Positions 19,510-31,055 of a stretch of 64,000 bases of DNA are shown piece after piece (position 1 is the stretch's first letter; each line of letters starts with the position of its first letter). Below the pieces are notes generated by a model. It saw only the letters and a program-made list of their open reading frames with translations, had not been told where the DNA came from and did no database searches. The stretch is from Saccharothrix syringae. GTDB taxonomy: Bacteria > Actinomycetota > Actinomycetes > Mycobacteriales > Pseudonocardiaceae. The position numbers were made by a program, and so were the translations under genes. Location of the stretch: positions 10,478,001 through 10,542,000 of the forward strand of contig NZ_CP034550.1 of NCBI RefSeq assembly GCF_009498035.1, in the 5' to 3' direction.

Positions 19510-20112
19510 GTGAGCGGGGTCACCGGGACGCCGGACCCGGCCGCGGCCAACCGGTACGTGACCACAGCACTGGACAAACCGCCGGACCTCCGCGGCCCCG
19601 ACGTCACCGCCGCGTTCGCCGAGCTGTTCGACGCGCACGCGCGGCAGCTGCGCGGCTACCTGGCCGGCCGGGTCGGCGAGTCGGCGGCCGACGACCTGGT
19701 CGCCGAGACGTTCCTGGTGGCCTTGAAGCGGCGGCACAGCTACGACCCCGAGCGCGCGCCCGTGAAGGGCTGGCTCTACGGGATCGCGACCAACCTGGTG
19801 CGCGAGCACCAGCGCCGCGAGACCAGGGGGCGACGCGCCGTGCTCCGCGCCGTCGGCCGCCCCGAACCCGACCACGGCAACCGGGTCGCGGCCCGGGTCG
19901 ACGCCCAGCGGCAGGCCGAGGTGCTGGCCCGCGCGCTGGCCGACCTGCGCGACGAGGACCGGGACGCGCTGCTGCTGACCTCGTGGGCCGGGTTGACGCC
20001 CGCCGAGGTCGCCGCCGCGCTCGGCGAGAACGACAGCACCGTCCGCTCCCGGCTGCACCGGGTCCGCACCAAGCTCCAAGCCCTGCTCACCGAGGAGACC
20101 CCCGATGCGTGA
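19510..20112 (+). CDS. ECF-type RNA polymerase sigma factor
   Basis: Extracytoplasmic-function sigma factor of 200 residues. Region 2 contains FAELFDAHARQLRGYLAGR and SAADDLVAETFLVAL, and the KGWLYGIATNLVREH segment follows. Region 4 is LLLTSWAGLTPAEVAAALGE with VRSRLHRVRTKL as recognition helix. It follows menF by 10 nt and overlaps the next gene by 8 nt. That gene encodes a single-pass membrane protein of the kind that often partners such sigma factors. Target genes are unknown. Confidence 0.88.
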   Translation: MSGVTGTPDPAAANRYVTTALDKPPDLRGPDVTAAFAELFDAHARQLRGYLAGRVGESAADDLVAETFLVALKRRHSYDPERAPVKGWLYGIATNLVREHQRRETRGRRAVLRAVGRPEPDHGNRVAARVDAQRQAEVLARALADLRDEDRDALLLTSWAGLTPAEVAAALGENDSTVRSRLHRVRTKLQALLTEETPDA

Positions 20113-21196
20113 ACTCGACGACGCGCTCGACCAGCTCCACCGCGACGCCCGCACGTCGGACGCGCCCCTGGGCGCCGTGCGCGCCCGCGTCCTGGCGGCG
20201 GCCGCCGCCGAGGCCGCGCCGCCCCGCCGCAACCGCCGCTGGTACGCGCCGGTCGCCGTCGCCGCCGCGGCCGCCGCGCTGGCCGGCGTGGTGGCCGTGA
20301 ACAACCGCGGGCCCGGGGAGGAGCGGGTCGCGGGGGCGACCACCTCCGTCGACGCCCCCGCCCGGGTGCGGCTGCTGTCCGCGCCGGAGTACCTGAACCG
20401 GGCCGCCGACGCGATCACCGCCGCGGACCGGCCGCTCGGCCCCGGCCAGTACCGCTACATCGCCACGCACCAGTGGAACTCCAGCAGCATGGTGAACGCG
20501 CCGGCCGCCGGGCAGCCCGACGCGCCGTCCGGCTGGACCTGGCTGCGGGAGTCCCGGCACGAGAAGTGGATCCCGGGGGACCAGGCCCTGGACTGGATGG
20601 AGCGCCGCACCCCGCTGGAGGGGCTGAAGTGGCTCGGCGGCACCGTGCCGGAGTCCGAGGCGCCGAAGCCGGAGGTCACCGACACCGACACCGGTGAGCG
20701 GGTCGGCAAGTGCGGTGACTTCTTCCCGAACTCGCAGCCGAAGAAGGTGTGCGGCGACCCGACCGACTGGGACAACCCCGCGTTCTACGAGGCCCTGCCG
20801 CGCGACCCGCAGGCGATCGTGGACTACCTGCGCACCGCCACCGCGCACCGCGGTTCGGCGCCGGCCACGGTGTTCCACTGGGGCGTGGAGATCCTGCGCA
20901 CCGGCCTGATGCCCGCCGACCTGCGCGCGCAGTGGTACCGCGCGCTGGCGCTGCTCGACGGCGTGACAGCGTTCGAGCAGGGCGTGAACCTGGACGGCCG
21001 CACCGGCGTGGCCATCGGCATCGAGGGCCCGAACGAGCGGCGCGAGCTGATCGTGGACCCGGCCACCGGCGACTTCATCGGCGAGCGCACCGTGGCGGGC
21101 CCCCAGCCGTACGACGCCTGGGTGCGGCCCGGCACGGTGACCGGGTTCAGCTCGATCACCACGACGGTCGTGGACGGGATCGGCCAGACCGGCTGA
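20105..21196 (+). CDS. CU044_5270-type membrane protein, possible sigma-factor partner
   Basis: A 363-residue protein with a cytoplasmic N-terminal region (about 1-45), one membrane segment (about 47-68, APVAVAAAAAALAGVVAVN) and a large extracytoplasmic domain containing two Cys residues (CGDFFPN and KVCGD). The layout and the 8-nt overlap with the sigma gene (ATGCGTGA) suggest a regulator or sensor for that sigma factor. The N-terminal part lacks an obvious zinc anti-sigma HxxxCxxC motif. Family assignment is from general resemblance. Confidence 0.7.
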   Translation: MRELDDALDQLHRDARTSDAPLGAVRARVLAAAAAEAAPPRRNRRWYAPVAVAAAAAALAGVVAVNNRGPGEERVAGATTSVDAPARVRLLSAPEYLNRAADAITAADRPLGPGQYRYIATHQWNSSSMVNAPAAGQPDAPSGWTWLRESRHEKWIPGDQALDWMERRTPLEGLKWLGGTVPESEAPKPEVTDTDTGERVGKCGDFFPNSQPKKVCGDPTDWDNPAFYEALPRDPQAIVDYLRTATAHRGSAPATVFHWGVEILRTGLMPADLRAQWYRALALLDGVTAFEQGVNLDGRTGVAIGIEGPNERRELIVDPATGDFIGERTVAGPQPYDAWVRPGTVTGFSSITTTVVDGIGQTG

Positions 21197-21203
21197 CCGC
21201 GGC

Positions 21204-21233
21204 GGGGCCGCCTCCCGGTGGGGAGGCGGCCCC
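21204..21233. terminator. Bidirectional terminator hairpin
   Basis: A perfect 13-bp stem (GGGGCCGCCTCCC with GGGAGGCGGCCCC) and GGTG loop, between the convergent sigma-partner gene and the M1 peptidase gene. It is correctly placed to end both transcripts. Confidence 0.85.
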
Positions 21234-21254
21234 GTCCCCTCAGTGCCGGTGCCC

Positions 21255-22751
<1,497 letters not shown>

Positions 22752-22808
22752 GCGGCGAAGCTAGCCCCGTTCCCCGGCCGCCTGTACCTCCGTACGTAGG
22801 GGGTCCAG

Positions 22809-24434
22809 CTACCGGAAAGCCGTTGACACCGCCTTTTTGAGGCGTGTGTGCAGATCGCGCAGTTCGTTCCGCTCGGCGCGGACCTCCACGACCCGCAGGC
22901 CCCGCGGGCGGTCCAGGGCGCGGCGCAGCTCCTCGGGCGTGCGGGCGGTGGTGTGCGGGACGTGGTGGGCCCGGCAGAGCGCGCCCAGGTCGACGCCGTG
23001 GGGCGTGCCGAAGACCCGCTCGAAGGCGGCCTCGTGCTCCCGCGCGCCCTGCTCCAGCAACGCGAAGATGCCGCCGCCGTCGTCGTTGAGGACCACGACG
23101 GTCAGGTCCGGGCGCGGTTCGGCCGGGCCGATCAGCAGGCCGTTGCTGTCGTGCAGGAACGTCAGGTCGCCGATCAGGGCGTAGGTGGGCCCCTGGGCCA
23201 GCGCGATGCCCGCGGCCGTGGACACGCTGCCGTCGATGCCCGCCACGCCCCGGTTGGCGTGGGTGCGGACGTCCCGGCGCGGCGCGGCGACCAGGTCCAC
23301 GTCGCGGACCGGGTTGGAGGAGCCGAGGAACAGGTTGGCGTCCGGCGGCAGCGCGGCGACCAGGTCCCGGGCCACGTGCAGGCCGGTCGGCCACGGCTGC
23401 TCGGCCAGCAGGTGGTCCACCACGTCGGCGACGGCCTTGTCGGCGTGCTGCCAGGCGGTGAGCCAGTCCGGGTCGATCTCGTGCTCACCGCCCAGGGCCA
23501 GGTCGGTCGAGGCGTGCGTGGCGGCGAACCGGGGGTCGGGCCAGTCCGGGTCGTCGGACAGCACGTGCACCACCGGGGTGCCGGCGATGAGCTTGAGCAC
23601 ACCCCGGGACAGGGTGGCGCGGCCCACCACGACCACGGCGTCCGGGCGCAGGTGGTCGGGCAGCTCGCCCGCGTTGAGGACCAGGGAGCCGTGGCGCAGG
23701 CCGTGGCCGGTGGGTTCGGCGACGACCGGCCAGCCGGCGCGTTCGGCCAGGTCGGCGACGTCGTGGTCGGTGTCGCCGACGACGACCAGGGTGCGCGGGC
23801 CGAGGTGGTCGGCGGGGTGCAGCGAGGAGGTGGTGCGGGGCGCGGTGCGGGTCCACGGCATGCCGAACGGGCGGCCGTCGAGGTCCTCGGGCCAGGAGTC
23901 GTCGGCGTCGGGGACCAGGGGCTCCCGGAACGGGACGTTGACGTGCACCGGGCCGCCCGCGCGGGCGGCGGCGACGGCGCGGCAGACCAGGGAGCGCCAC
24001 AGGCCGTTCTGGTCGGCCCGGCGCTCGGCGACCGGGAGCTGGAGGGTGTCCAGGCCGAGGATGCGCTGCTGGTCGACGGTCTGGCTGGCGCCCGTGCGGT
24101 ACAGCTCGACCGGGCGGTCCGCGGTGAGGGCGATCAGGGGGACGCCCGCGTACCTGGCCTCCAGCACGGCGGGGTGGAGGTTGGCGACGGCGGTGCCGGA
24201 GGTGCAGGTCACGACCGCGGGGCGGCCGCTGCCCCGGGCCAGGCCGAGGGCGAGGAAGGCGGCGGAGCGCTCGTCGACGCGGACGTGGAGGGTGAGCCGG
24301 TCCTGCGCCACCGCCTCGTGGAGGGCGAACGAGAGGGGGGCGTTGCGCGATCCGGGGCTCAGCACGACGTGCCGGACGTCGTTGCGGATCAGCTCGTCGA
24401 CGAGCACCCTGGCCTGCGCGGTGGACGGGTTCAC
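22809..24434 (-). CDS. menD: 2-succinyl-5-enolpyruvyl-6-hydroxy-3-cyclohexene-1-carboxylate synthase
   Basis: Thiamine-diphosphate enzyme joining isochorismate and 2-oxoglutarate in menaquinone synthesis. The N-terminus shows VLSPGSRNAPLSFALHE, TSGTAVANLHPAVLEA is near residue 80, and the ThDP-binding region is GDLTFLHDSNGL followed by NDDGGGIF. Length 541 is normal. The GTG start at 24434 has no clear SD. The gene is divergent from menB across the 72-bp repeat region. Confidence 0.95.
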   Translation of the reverse strand: MNPSTAQARVLVDELIRNDVRHVVLSPGSRNAPLSFALHEAVAQDRLTLHVRVDERSAAFLALGLARGSGRPAVVTCTSGTAVANLHPAVLEARYAGVPLIALTADRPVELYRTGASQTVDQQRILGLDTLQLPVAERRADQNGLWRSLVCRAVAAARAGGPVHVNVPFREPLVPDADDSWPEDLDGRPFGMPWTRTAPRTTSSLHPADHLGPRTLVVVGDTDHDVADLAERAGWPVVAEPTGHGLRHGSLVLNAGELPDHLRPDAVVVVGRATLSRGVLKLIAGTPVVHVLSDDPDWPDPRFAATHASTDLALGGEHEIDPDWLTAWQHADKAVADVVDHLLAEQPWPTGLHVARDLVAALPPDANLFLGSSNPVRDVDLVAAPRRDVRTHANRGVAGIDGSVSTAAGIALAQGPTYALIGDLTFLHDSNGLLIGPAEPRPDLTVVVLNDDGGGIFALLEQGAREHEAAFERVFGTPHGVDLGALCRAHHVPHTTARTPEELRRALDRPRGLRVVEVRAERNELRDLHTRLKKAVSTAFR

Positions 24435-24518
24435 CTGGCCATTGTCGCTCAGTACACGAACGGGCTACTCCCCTTGCTGAATCGAACAGGTGTTCGAACA
24501 ATGGGGATCATGACCCAC

Positions 24519-24790
24519 GACCAGCACTCCCACCCCTGCCGCTCCCACCCGGGGGCGGCGCCCTTCTCAGCATCGCCGACCTGCTCGACACCTCCAACGC
24601 GGTACACCCGCAACCCCCGGCGCGGGACGGTCCCCTCCTCGGCACCGCCGACGCGCCCGGCACCTCCAACGCGGTGCACCCGCCACCCCCGGCGCGGGAC
24701 GGTCCCCTCCTCGGCACCGCCGACGCGCCCGGCACCCCGAACGCGGTACACCCGCCACCCCCGGCGCAGGGCGGTCCCCTTCCCCGCTCC
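24519..24790. repeat. 72-bp tandem repeat between menD and menB
   Basis: Direct repeats with a period of exactly 72 bp: three clear copies of the CCTCCAACGCGGT-type segment start at 24591, 24663 and 24735, and a diverged fourth unit precedes them. Units contain CGCGGGACGGTCCCC and GGCACCGCCGACGCGCCCGG. The period is a multiple of three, so every frame stays open, but neither strand offers a ribosome site or a recognisable protein. It fills most of the 379-bp gap and lies upstream of the menB promoter. Confidence 0.85.
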
Positions 24791-24800
24791 CGCCCGGGCA

Positions 24801-24806
24801 TATTGT
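24801..24806 (+). promoter_or_regulatory. -10 element of a leaderless menB promoter
   Basis: TATTGT ends 7 nt before the GTG start of menB at 24814, the spacing expected when transcription begins at the start codon. The -35 is weak. No SD is present. Confidence 0.45.
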
Positions 24807-24813
24807 CCCGTGC

Positions 24814-25725
<912 letters not shown>

Positions 25726-25739
25726 CCGCCGCACCCGAG

Positions 25740-26987
25740 ATGGTGACCATCGAGGCCCTGCGAGCGGCCCTGACCAGCACCCTGCCGGCCGGCACCCTGC
25801 CAACCGACCCCGCCCAAACCGACCCCGCTCCAGCCGACCCCGCCCCAGTCAGCCCTACCCCAGCCGCCCCTGCCATCTCCAACCCAGCCGACAACCCAAC
25901 CGACCCCGACCCAGCGAGCACCGACCACACCACCAAGGGCCACCACCCCGGGGCGCGCCCACCCCTGCTCGTCGCCAACCCGACCACCACCCCGCTCCCT
26001 CCCCTCCGAGGCTGGGAAACCGGGGCAGTGGTGGCGGTGGGCACCTCGGGCTCCACGGGCGAACCCAAGACCGTCCTGCTCTCCGCGTCCGCCCTGGTCG
26101 CCTCGGCCGAGCTGACGCACGCCCGGCTCGGCGGCCCCGGCACGTGGCTGCTCGCCCTGCCCACCACCCACATCGCCGGCATCCAGGTGCTGGTCCGCTC
26201 GATCGTGGCCGGGACCCGACCGGGTGTCCTGGACCTCGCCGACGGTTTCCGGGCCTCCGGCTTCGCCGCCGCCGCGCGTTCGGTGCTGGCCGGTCCCGGG
26301 CGGCACTACACCGCGCTCGTCCCGACCCAGCTGGCCCGCCTGGTCGCCACCGACGGGCCGGGGCTGGCGGCCGCGCGCGGGTTCGACGCGGTGCTCCTCG
26401 GCGGGGCGGCCGCGCCGCCGGCGCTGCTCGACCGGGCCCGCGCCCTCGGCGTGCGGGTCGTCACCACCTACGGCATGAGCGAGACCTCCGGCGGCTGCGT
26501 GTACGACGGGTTGCCGCTGGACGGGGTGCACGTCCGGCTGGTCGGCGGGCGGATCGAGGTCCGGGGTCCGGTGCTGGCCCTCGGCTACCAGGGCGGCGAG
26601 CGGTTCGGCGAGTGGTTCCGGACCGGCGACCTCGGGCGCATCCGCCCGGACGGCACCCTCGAAGTGCTGGGCCGCGCGGACGACGTGATCATCAGCGGCG
26701 GCGAGAACGTCGCGCCGGCGCTGGTCGAGCGCGCCCTCACCGCCCAGCGCGGCGTGCGGGAGGCGTGCGCGGTCGGGCTGCCCGACCCCGAGTGGGGCCA
26801 GGTCGTCGCCGCCGCCGTGGTGCCGGAGGACCCCGGTCACCTGCCGGACGTCGATGCGCTGCGTGCGGCCGTCGGCGACACGATCGGGCGGTTCGCGATT
26901 CCGAAACGGGTGATATTCGTGTCCGAGCTTCCCCTGCGGGGACCCGGCAAAGTGGATCGGAGAGCTGTCGCCGGCTCGTTTGGGTGA
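25740..26987 (+). CDS. menE: o-Succinylbenzoate-CoA ligase with low-complexity insertion
   Basis: ANL-superfamily ligase activating o-succinylbenzoate with ATP and CoA. The P-loop is VGTSGSTGEPKTV, A5 is TYGMSETSGGCVYDG, then TGDLGRI and a RADDVIISGGENV hinge; the C-terminal catalytic Lys is in RGPGKVDRR. Residues of about 17-70 are an unusual Pro/Thr/Asp/Ala-rich stretch between the first helix and the core, making the protein 415 residues, longer than typical actinobacterial MenE. The ATG at 25740 is 14 nt after menB. Confidence 0.92.
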   Translation: MVTIEALRAALTSTLPAGTLPTDPAQTDPAPADPAPVSPTPAAPAISNPADNPTDPDPASTDHTTKGHHPGARPPLLVANPTTTPLPPLRGWETGAVVAVGTSGSTGEPKTVLLSASALVASAELTHARLGGPGTWLLALPTTHIAGIQVLVRSIVAGTRPGVLDLADGFRASGFAAAARSVLAGPGRHYTALVPTQLARLVATDGPGLAAARGFDAVLLGGAAAPPALLDRARALGVRVVTTYGMSETSGGCVYDGLPLDGVHVRLVGGRIEVRGPVLALGYQGGERFGEWFRTGDLGRIRPDGTLEVLGRADDVIISGGENVAPALVERALTAQRGVREACAVGLPDPEWGQVVAAAVVPEDPGHLPDVDALRAAVGDTIGRFAIPKRVIFVSELPLRGPGKVDRRAVAGSFG

Positions 26988-27114
26988 GTTTTTCTCCAAG
27001 CAACATGGTTGTTGGTTGACAGGTAACTCCTATCGCGATTGGCTCGGCGGTGCCGCGACACGCGGCCCTGCCGCGGTCCCCACCGCACCGCGTGTCCGGA
27101 GTAGGAGTGCTGCG

Positions 27115-28317
27115 ATGACCTGGCGCTACCTGTTAACTCTCAGCGTCGCCACCGCCCTGACCGCGACCCTGGCAACCCCTGCCTCGGCCGCGGGCGAGAC
27201 CCGGTGGCGCGCCGACCTCACCACCGTCGACGCCGACGACACCGGTGTCACCGTGCGCGACGGCGCCCTGCGGCTCGACCGCACCGCACCCGCACCCGCG
27301 AGCGCCCGGCGGGCGTCCACGCGCACCGGCTTCCTGGTGCTCGACCCGCAACGGCTCGACGCGCCGGCCAACGCGGTCGCCGCGACCGTCGAGAGCACCG
27401 TCCCGGCCGGCGCCGAGGTGGCCGTGGACGTGCGCGGCGCGCTCGGCGGCGACCAGTGGACCGAGTGGGTCGAGGCCCGGCCCGGCGCACCGGCCGCCCT
27501 GCCGACCGAGGTGGGCACCGTGCAGGTCCGGCTGGCGCTGACCGCCGAGGCCGACGCCCCCGAGGTGCGCCGGCTCGACCTGCGGGCGTTCTCGCAGGTC
27601 AACCGGTCGGGTGACGTCGCCGCCGAGGCCGCGGGCCTGTCCTACCGGGTCTACGCCACCCGCGAGGGCCTGGTCGGCGGCACCACCGCCAACGGTCACG
27701 TGATCGTGGCCCGCGACCACTTCGTCGCCCTGCCGTCGCGGCGCGGCCTGTCGTCCAAGGACACCGGCACCTACAGCGTGCGGGTGTGCGCGTCGAACGG
27801 CCGCTGCGAGTGGGCGCCGGTGTGGGACGTCGGCCCGTGGAACACCAAGGACGACTACTGGAACCCGTCGTCCACCCGTGAGATGTGGAAGGACCTGGCT
27901 CAGGGCAAGCCCGAGGCCCAGGCCGCCTACGAGAACGGCTACAACGGCGGCAAGGACCAGTTCGGCCGCGCCGTCGCCAACCCGGCGGGCATCGACCTGG
28001 GCGACGGCACCTTCTGGGACGGCCTGAAGCTCACCGACAACTCGTGGGTGACCGTCACCTACCAGTGGACCGGCTCCGGCCCGGCCGGGGTCGTGCGCAC
28101 CGCCAGCACCCCGCTCAACGTGCGCAGCTCCGCGTCCTCGACGGCGTCCCAGGTCGGCCTGGCCGCCAACTACGCCCAGGTGCGGGTCGAGTGCCAGGTC
28201 ACCGGCGAGTCGGTGTCGGGCACGCAGGGCACGTCGAACGTCTGGTACCGGCTCGCCGCGGGCAAGTTCGTCGCCAAGGCGTACGTGTCGGGCGTCTCAG
28301 GCGCCACGAACTGCTGA
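27115..28317 (+). CDS. Secreted protein with C-terminal SH3-like domain
   Basis: Exported 400-residue protein. The signal peptide is about 1-26 (ending ASAAG). A beta-rich N-terminal domain follows, then a middle domain of about 90 residues with a Cys pair (VRVCASNGRC) that resembles double-psi beta-barrel proteins, then an SH3 domain (TPLNVRSSASSTASQVG) with two further Cys. Such combinations usually bind or process cell wall. Catalytic residues are not evident. AGGAG lies 7-8 nt before the ATG. It is unrelated to menaquinone although menE and menA flank it. Confidence 0.75.
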   Translation: MTWRYLLTLSVATALTATLATPASAAGETRWRADLTTVDADDTGVTVRDGALRLDRTAPAPASARRASTRTGFLVLDPQRLDAPANAVAATVESTVPAGAEVAVDVRGALGGDQWTEWVEARPGAPAALPTEVGTVQVRLALTAEADAPEVRRLDLRAFSQVNRSGDVAAEAAGLSYRVYATREGLVGGTTANGHVIVARDHFVALPSRRGLSSKDTGTYSVRVCASNGRCEWAPVWDVGPWNTKDDYWNPSSTREMWKDLAQGKPEAQAAYENGYNGGKDQFGRAVANPAGIDLGDGTFWDGLKLTDNSWVTVTYQWTGSGPAGVVRTASTPLNVRSSASSTASQVGLAANYAQVRVECQVTGESVSGTQGTSNVWYRLAAGKFVAKAYVSGVSGATNC

Positions 28318-28353
28318 CACCCGGAAGCGGGTCCCCGGTCACCATGTCGGAGG

Positions 28354-29235
28354 ATGTCCGACATGGCCACAGTCGCCCAGTGGGTTTCGGGGACCCGCCC
28401 CCGCACGCTGCCGAACTCGATCGCGCCCGTGCTGGTCGGTGCCGGTGCCGCGCACCACATCGACGAGTTCAACGCCACGTGGTCGCTACTGGCCCTGCTG
28501 GTGTCGGTCGCGCTCCAGGTGGGCGTGAACTACGCCAACGACTACTCCGACGGCATCCGCGGCACCGACGCCCACCGCGTCGGCCCGTTCCGCCTGGTCG
28601 GCTCCGGCTCGGCCGAGCCGAGGGCGGTGCGCGCGGCGGCGTTCGCCGCGCTGGGCGTGGCCGCGGTCGCGGGCCTGGTGCTGGTCGTGCTGTCCGGGCG
28701 GTACTGGCTGCTCGCGTTCGGCGCGGTGTGCATCGCGGCGGCGTGGTTCTACACCGGCGGCCGCAAGCCGTACGGGTACGCCGGCCTGGGCGAGCTGGCC
28801 GTGTTCCTCTTCTTCGGCCCGGCGGCCGTGCTGGGCACGCTGTACGTGCAGACCGGCGAGGTCACCGGCATCGGCATCGGGGGCGCGGTCGCGATGGGCG
28901 CGTTCTCCACCGGCGTGATGATCGCCAACAGCCTGCGCGACATCCCGACCGACGTGCAGGCGGGCAAGCGCACCCTGGCCACGGTGCTGGGCGACCGCGA
29001 CTCGCGCCGCCTCTACCTGGCCCTGGTCGCGATCCCGTTCCTGATCACCCTGGCCATCGGCCTGCGCGTGCCGCTGGCCCTGGTCGGCTTCCTCGCCCTG
29101 CCGCTGGTCGCCCTCGGCGCCCGGCGCGTCGCGAAGGGGTCGAAGGGCCGCGACCTGATCCCGGTCCTGCGCGACACGGGCCTGGCGATGCTGGTCTGGG
29201 GCATCGCGGTGCCCGCCGCGCTGGTCCTGGGGTGA
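28354..29235 (+). CDS. menA: 1,4-dihydroxy-2-naphthoate polyprenyltransferase
   Basis: UbiA-family integral membrane prenyltransferase that attaches the polyprenyl chain to DHNA, giving demethylmenaquinone. It has 293 residues and about eight to nine membrane helices. The first Asp-rich motif [14 protein letters not shown] is at about 64-77, and [18 protein letters not shown] is the second. The ATG at 28354 follows an accidental ATGTCGGAGG-type repeat of its own start region. Its product is the substrate for MenG at 9145. Confidence 0.95.
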   Translation: MSDMATVAQWVSGTRPRTLPNSIAPVLVGAGAAHHIDEFNATWSLLALLVSVALQVGVNYANDYSDGIRGTDAHRVGPFRLVGSGSAEPRAVRAAAFAALGVAAVAGLVLVVLSGRYWLLAFGAVCIAAAWFYTGGRKPYGYAGLGELAVFLFFGPAAVLGTLYVQTGEVTGIGIGGAVAMGAFSTGVMIANSLRDIPTDVQAGKRTLATVLGDRDSRRLYLALVAIPFLITLAIGLRVPLALVGFLALPLVALGARRVAKGSKGRDLIPVLRDTGLAMLVWGIAVPAALVLG

Positions 29236-29438
29236 CACCGGGCCGATCGGCCACGCCCCGCCCCACCCACTGACAGCACCGCCCACCAGCACCGCTTCAC
29301 CGGCCGAGGGCGCTCGGCCCATCGGGGTACCCGCCGGCAACGCCCCCACCGGCGGCACCCGGCTCACGCCCCACCGGCGGCGTCCCCGGCCTCACCGGGC
29401 ACCTCACCCCACAGGGCACCCACCCCACCAGGCACCCC

Positions 29439-29840
29439 CTACCAGGCGTCCTCGGTGAAGCTCATCGGCTCCTCGTCGTCCCGGGGCGCGGGCTTCGGCG
29501 GCTCCACGCGCGGCTCCTCGCCCCGGCACAGGGCCGCCAGCGCGTCGCGGTCCGCCTCCAGCGCCGCCCGCACGCCCCGGTCGTCCGCCGCCTCGCCCAG
29601 CAGCACCTGCCGCCAGCTCAGGTAGCCGCCGGCGATCCGCCGCTGCAGCGCGCGCAGCTCCGGCGACGCGGCGTTCGACTTGGCGTACTGCATGACCCGC
29701 CGCACGTCCTCGGCCGACGGTTCGCGTCGGGGGTACCGCAGCTTCGCCGCCTCGCGCACCGCCCGGTCGGCGTCCGCGACCGACCTGGCCAGCACGTCCT
29801 CGGCAGTCAGCACCTCCGCGGTCCGCCACGCGCCCACCAC
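29439..29840 (-). CDS. Hypothetical protein
   Basis: Not recognised. With GTG 29840 (AAGGGG upstream) it is 133 residues, helical and charged, with no membrane segment. AEDVRRVMQYAKSN and RRIAGGYLSWRQVLLGE are the most protein-like segments. The C-terminus is Pro/Asp/Glu-rich. The region 29236-29438 after menA holds only GC-rich sequence with short inverted repeats. Confidence 0.6.
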   Translation of the reverse strand: MVGAWRTAEVLTAEDVLARSVADADRAVREAAKLRYPRREPSAEDVRRVMQYAKSNAASPELRALQRRIAGGYLSWRQVLLGEAADDRGVRAALEADRDALAALCRGEEPRVEPPKPAPRDDEEPMSFTEDAW

Positions 29841-29937
29841 GAACCCCTTCCCACGCGACCGGCGATCCCCGCTGCGACGCGCGGCGCACCCCGCTCGTTC
29901 CACCCCACCGGGGAAAATCCGGTCGGGGCGGACCGCC

Positions 29938-31032
29938 TCAGGTCGCCCAGGTGCCGGTGGCGCGGAACCTGACCAGCGTCTCCAGGTGCGGCGCCAGGTC
30001 CATGCCCTGGCCCGCCACCCACTCGTCGTCGTAGTAGGTCGCCGCGTAGCGCTCGCCGCCGTCGCACAGCAGGGTCACCACGCTGCCCCGCTGCCGCGAG
30101 GCGCGCATCTCCGCGACCAGCTGGAACGCGCCCCACAGGTTCGTGCCCGTCGACCCGCCGACGCGGCGGCCCAGCACCTCCTCGACGTGCCGGACGGTCG
30201 CCACCGACGCCGCGTCCGGCACCTTGATCATGCGGTCGATGACGCTGCCGATGAACGACGGCTCGACCCGCGGCCGGCCGATGCCCTCGATCCGGGAGCC
30301 GCGCGTGCCGGTCAGCGCCGCGTCCCCGTCCCGCCAGGCGTCGAAGAACACCGAGTGCTCCGGGTCCACCACGACCAGGCGGGAGCGCAGCCTGCGGTAG
30401 TGGATGTAGCGGCCGATGGTGGCGCTGGTGCCGCCCGTGCCCGCGCCGACCACGACCCACTCCGGCTCGGGCGCCGCCTCCAGCGCCATCTGCCCGAACA
30501 TCGACTCGGCGATGTTGTTGTTGCCTCGCCAGTCGGTGGCCCGCTCGGCGTGGGTGAACTGGTCCATGAAGTGCCCGCCCAGCTCGGCCGCGAGCCGCCG
30601 GGACTCGTCGTAGATCGCGCCCGGCTCGTCGACGAAGTGGCACCGCCCGCCCTGGCGCTCGATCAGCGCCACCTTCTCCGGGCTGGTCGAGCGGGGCATC
30701 ACCGCGATGAACGGCAGCCCGAGCAGCCGGGCGAAGTACGCCTCCGACACCGCCGTCGAACCCGACGACGCCTCGATCACCGGCGTGCCGCCGACGATCC
30801 AGCCGTTGCAGATGGCGTAGAGGAACAGCGACCGCGCCAGCCGGTGCTTGAGCGAGCCCGTGGGGTGGGTGGACTCGTCCTTCAGGTACAGGTCGATCCC
30901 CCACTCGGGTGGCAGGGGGAAGTGCAGCAGGTGCGTGTCGGCGCTGCGGTTGGCGTCCGCCTCGATGATGCGGACCGCCTCGCACACCCACTCCCGGGTG
31001 CGGGAACTACATCGGTCTACCGAAGAAATCAC
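29938..31032 (-). CDS. cds1: PLP-dependent cysteine synthase-like protein, Cds1 type
   Basis: Fold-type II PLP enzyme. It resembles M. tuberculosis Rv3684 (Cds1), an L-cysteine desulfhydrase producing sulfide, pyruvate and ammonia. The PLP lysine is in [10 protein letters not shown], the substrate loop is [12 protein letters not shown], and the phosphate-binding [12 protein letters not shown] motif is present. GTG 31032 gives 364 residues. The start lies only 23 bp from the divergent gene at 31056, and the -10 elements overlap. O-acetylserine sulfhydrylase activity is the alternative. Confidence 0.82.
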   Translation of the reverse strand: MISSVDRCSSRTREWVCEAVRIIEADANRSADTHLLHFPLPPEWGIDLYLKDESTHPTGSLKHRLARSLFLYAICNGWIVGGTPVIEASSGSTAVSEAYFARLLGLPFIAVMPRSTSPEKVALIERQGGRCHFVDEPGAIYDESRRLAAELGGHFMDQFTHAERATDWRGNNNIAESMFGQMALEAAPEPEWVVVGAGTGGTSATIGRYIHYRRLRSRLVVVDPEHSVFFDAWRDGDAALTGTRGSRIEGIGRPRVEPSFIGSVIDRMIKVPDAASVATVRHVEEVLGRRVGGSTGTNLWGAFQLVAEMRASRQRGSVVTLLCDGGERYAATYYDDEWVAGQGMDLAPHLETLVRFRATGTWAT

Positions 31033-31038
31033 GCCGGC

Positions 31039-31048
31039 ACGATAGCTT
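31039..31048. promoter_or_regulatory. Overlapping divergent -10 elements
   Basis: TATCGT on the minus strand (31044-31039) ends 6 nt before the Cds1 GTG. TAGCTT on the plus strand (31043-31048) ends 7 nt before the GTG at 31056. The two hexamers share the TA at 31043-31044, so polymerase could occupy only one promoter at a time. Both transcripts would be leaderless. Confidence 0.45.
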
Positions 31049-31055
31049 CTGCACC

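Noticed and set aside
24449..24751. Short ORFs through the 72-bp repeat on both strands
   Set aside because: Openness follows from the repeat composition; no RBS, biased amino acids and no recognisable protein.
27000..27110. c-di-AMP (ydaO-type) riboswitch before the secreted SH3 protein
   Set aside because: Such riboswitches often precede wall hydrolases in actinobacteria, but the conserved core could not be found; only a TTGACA and GC-rich stems are seen.
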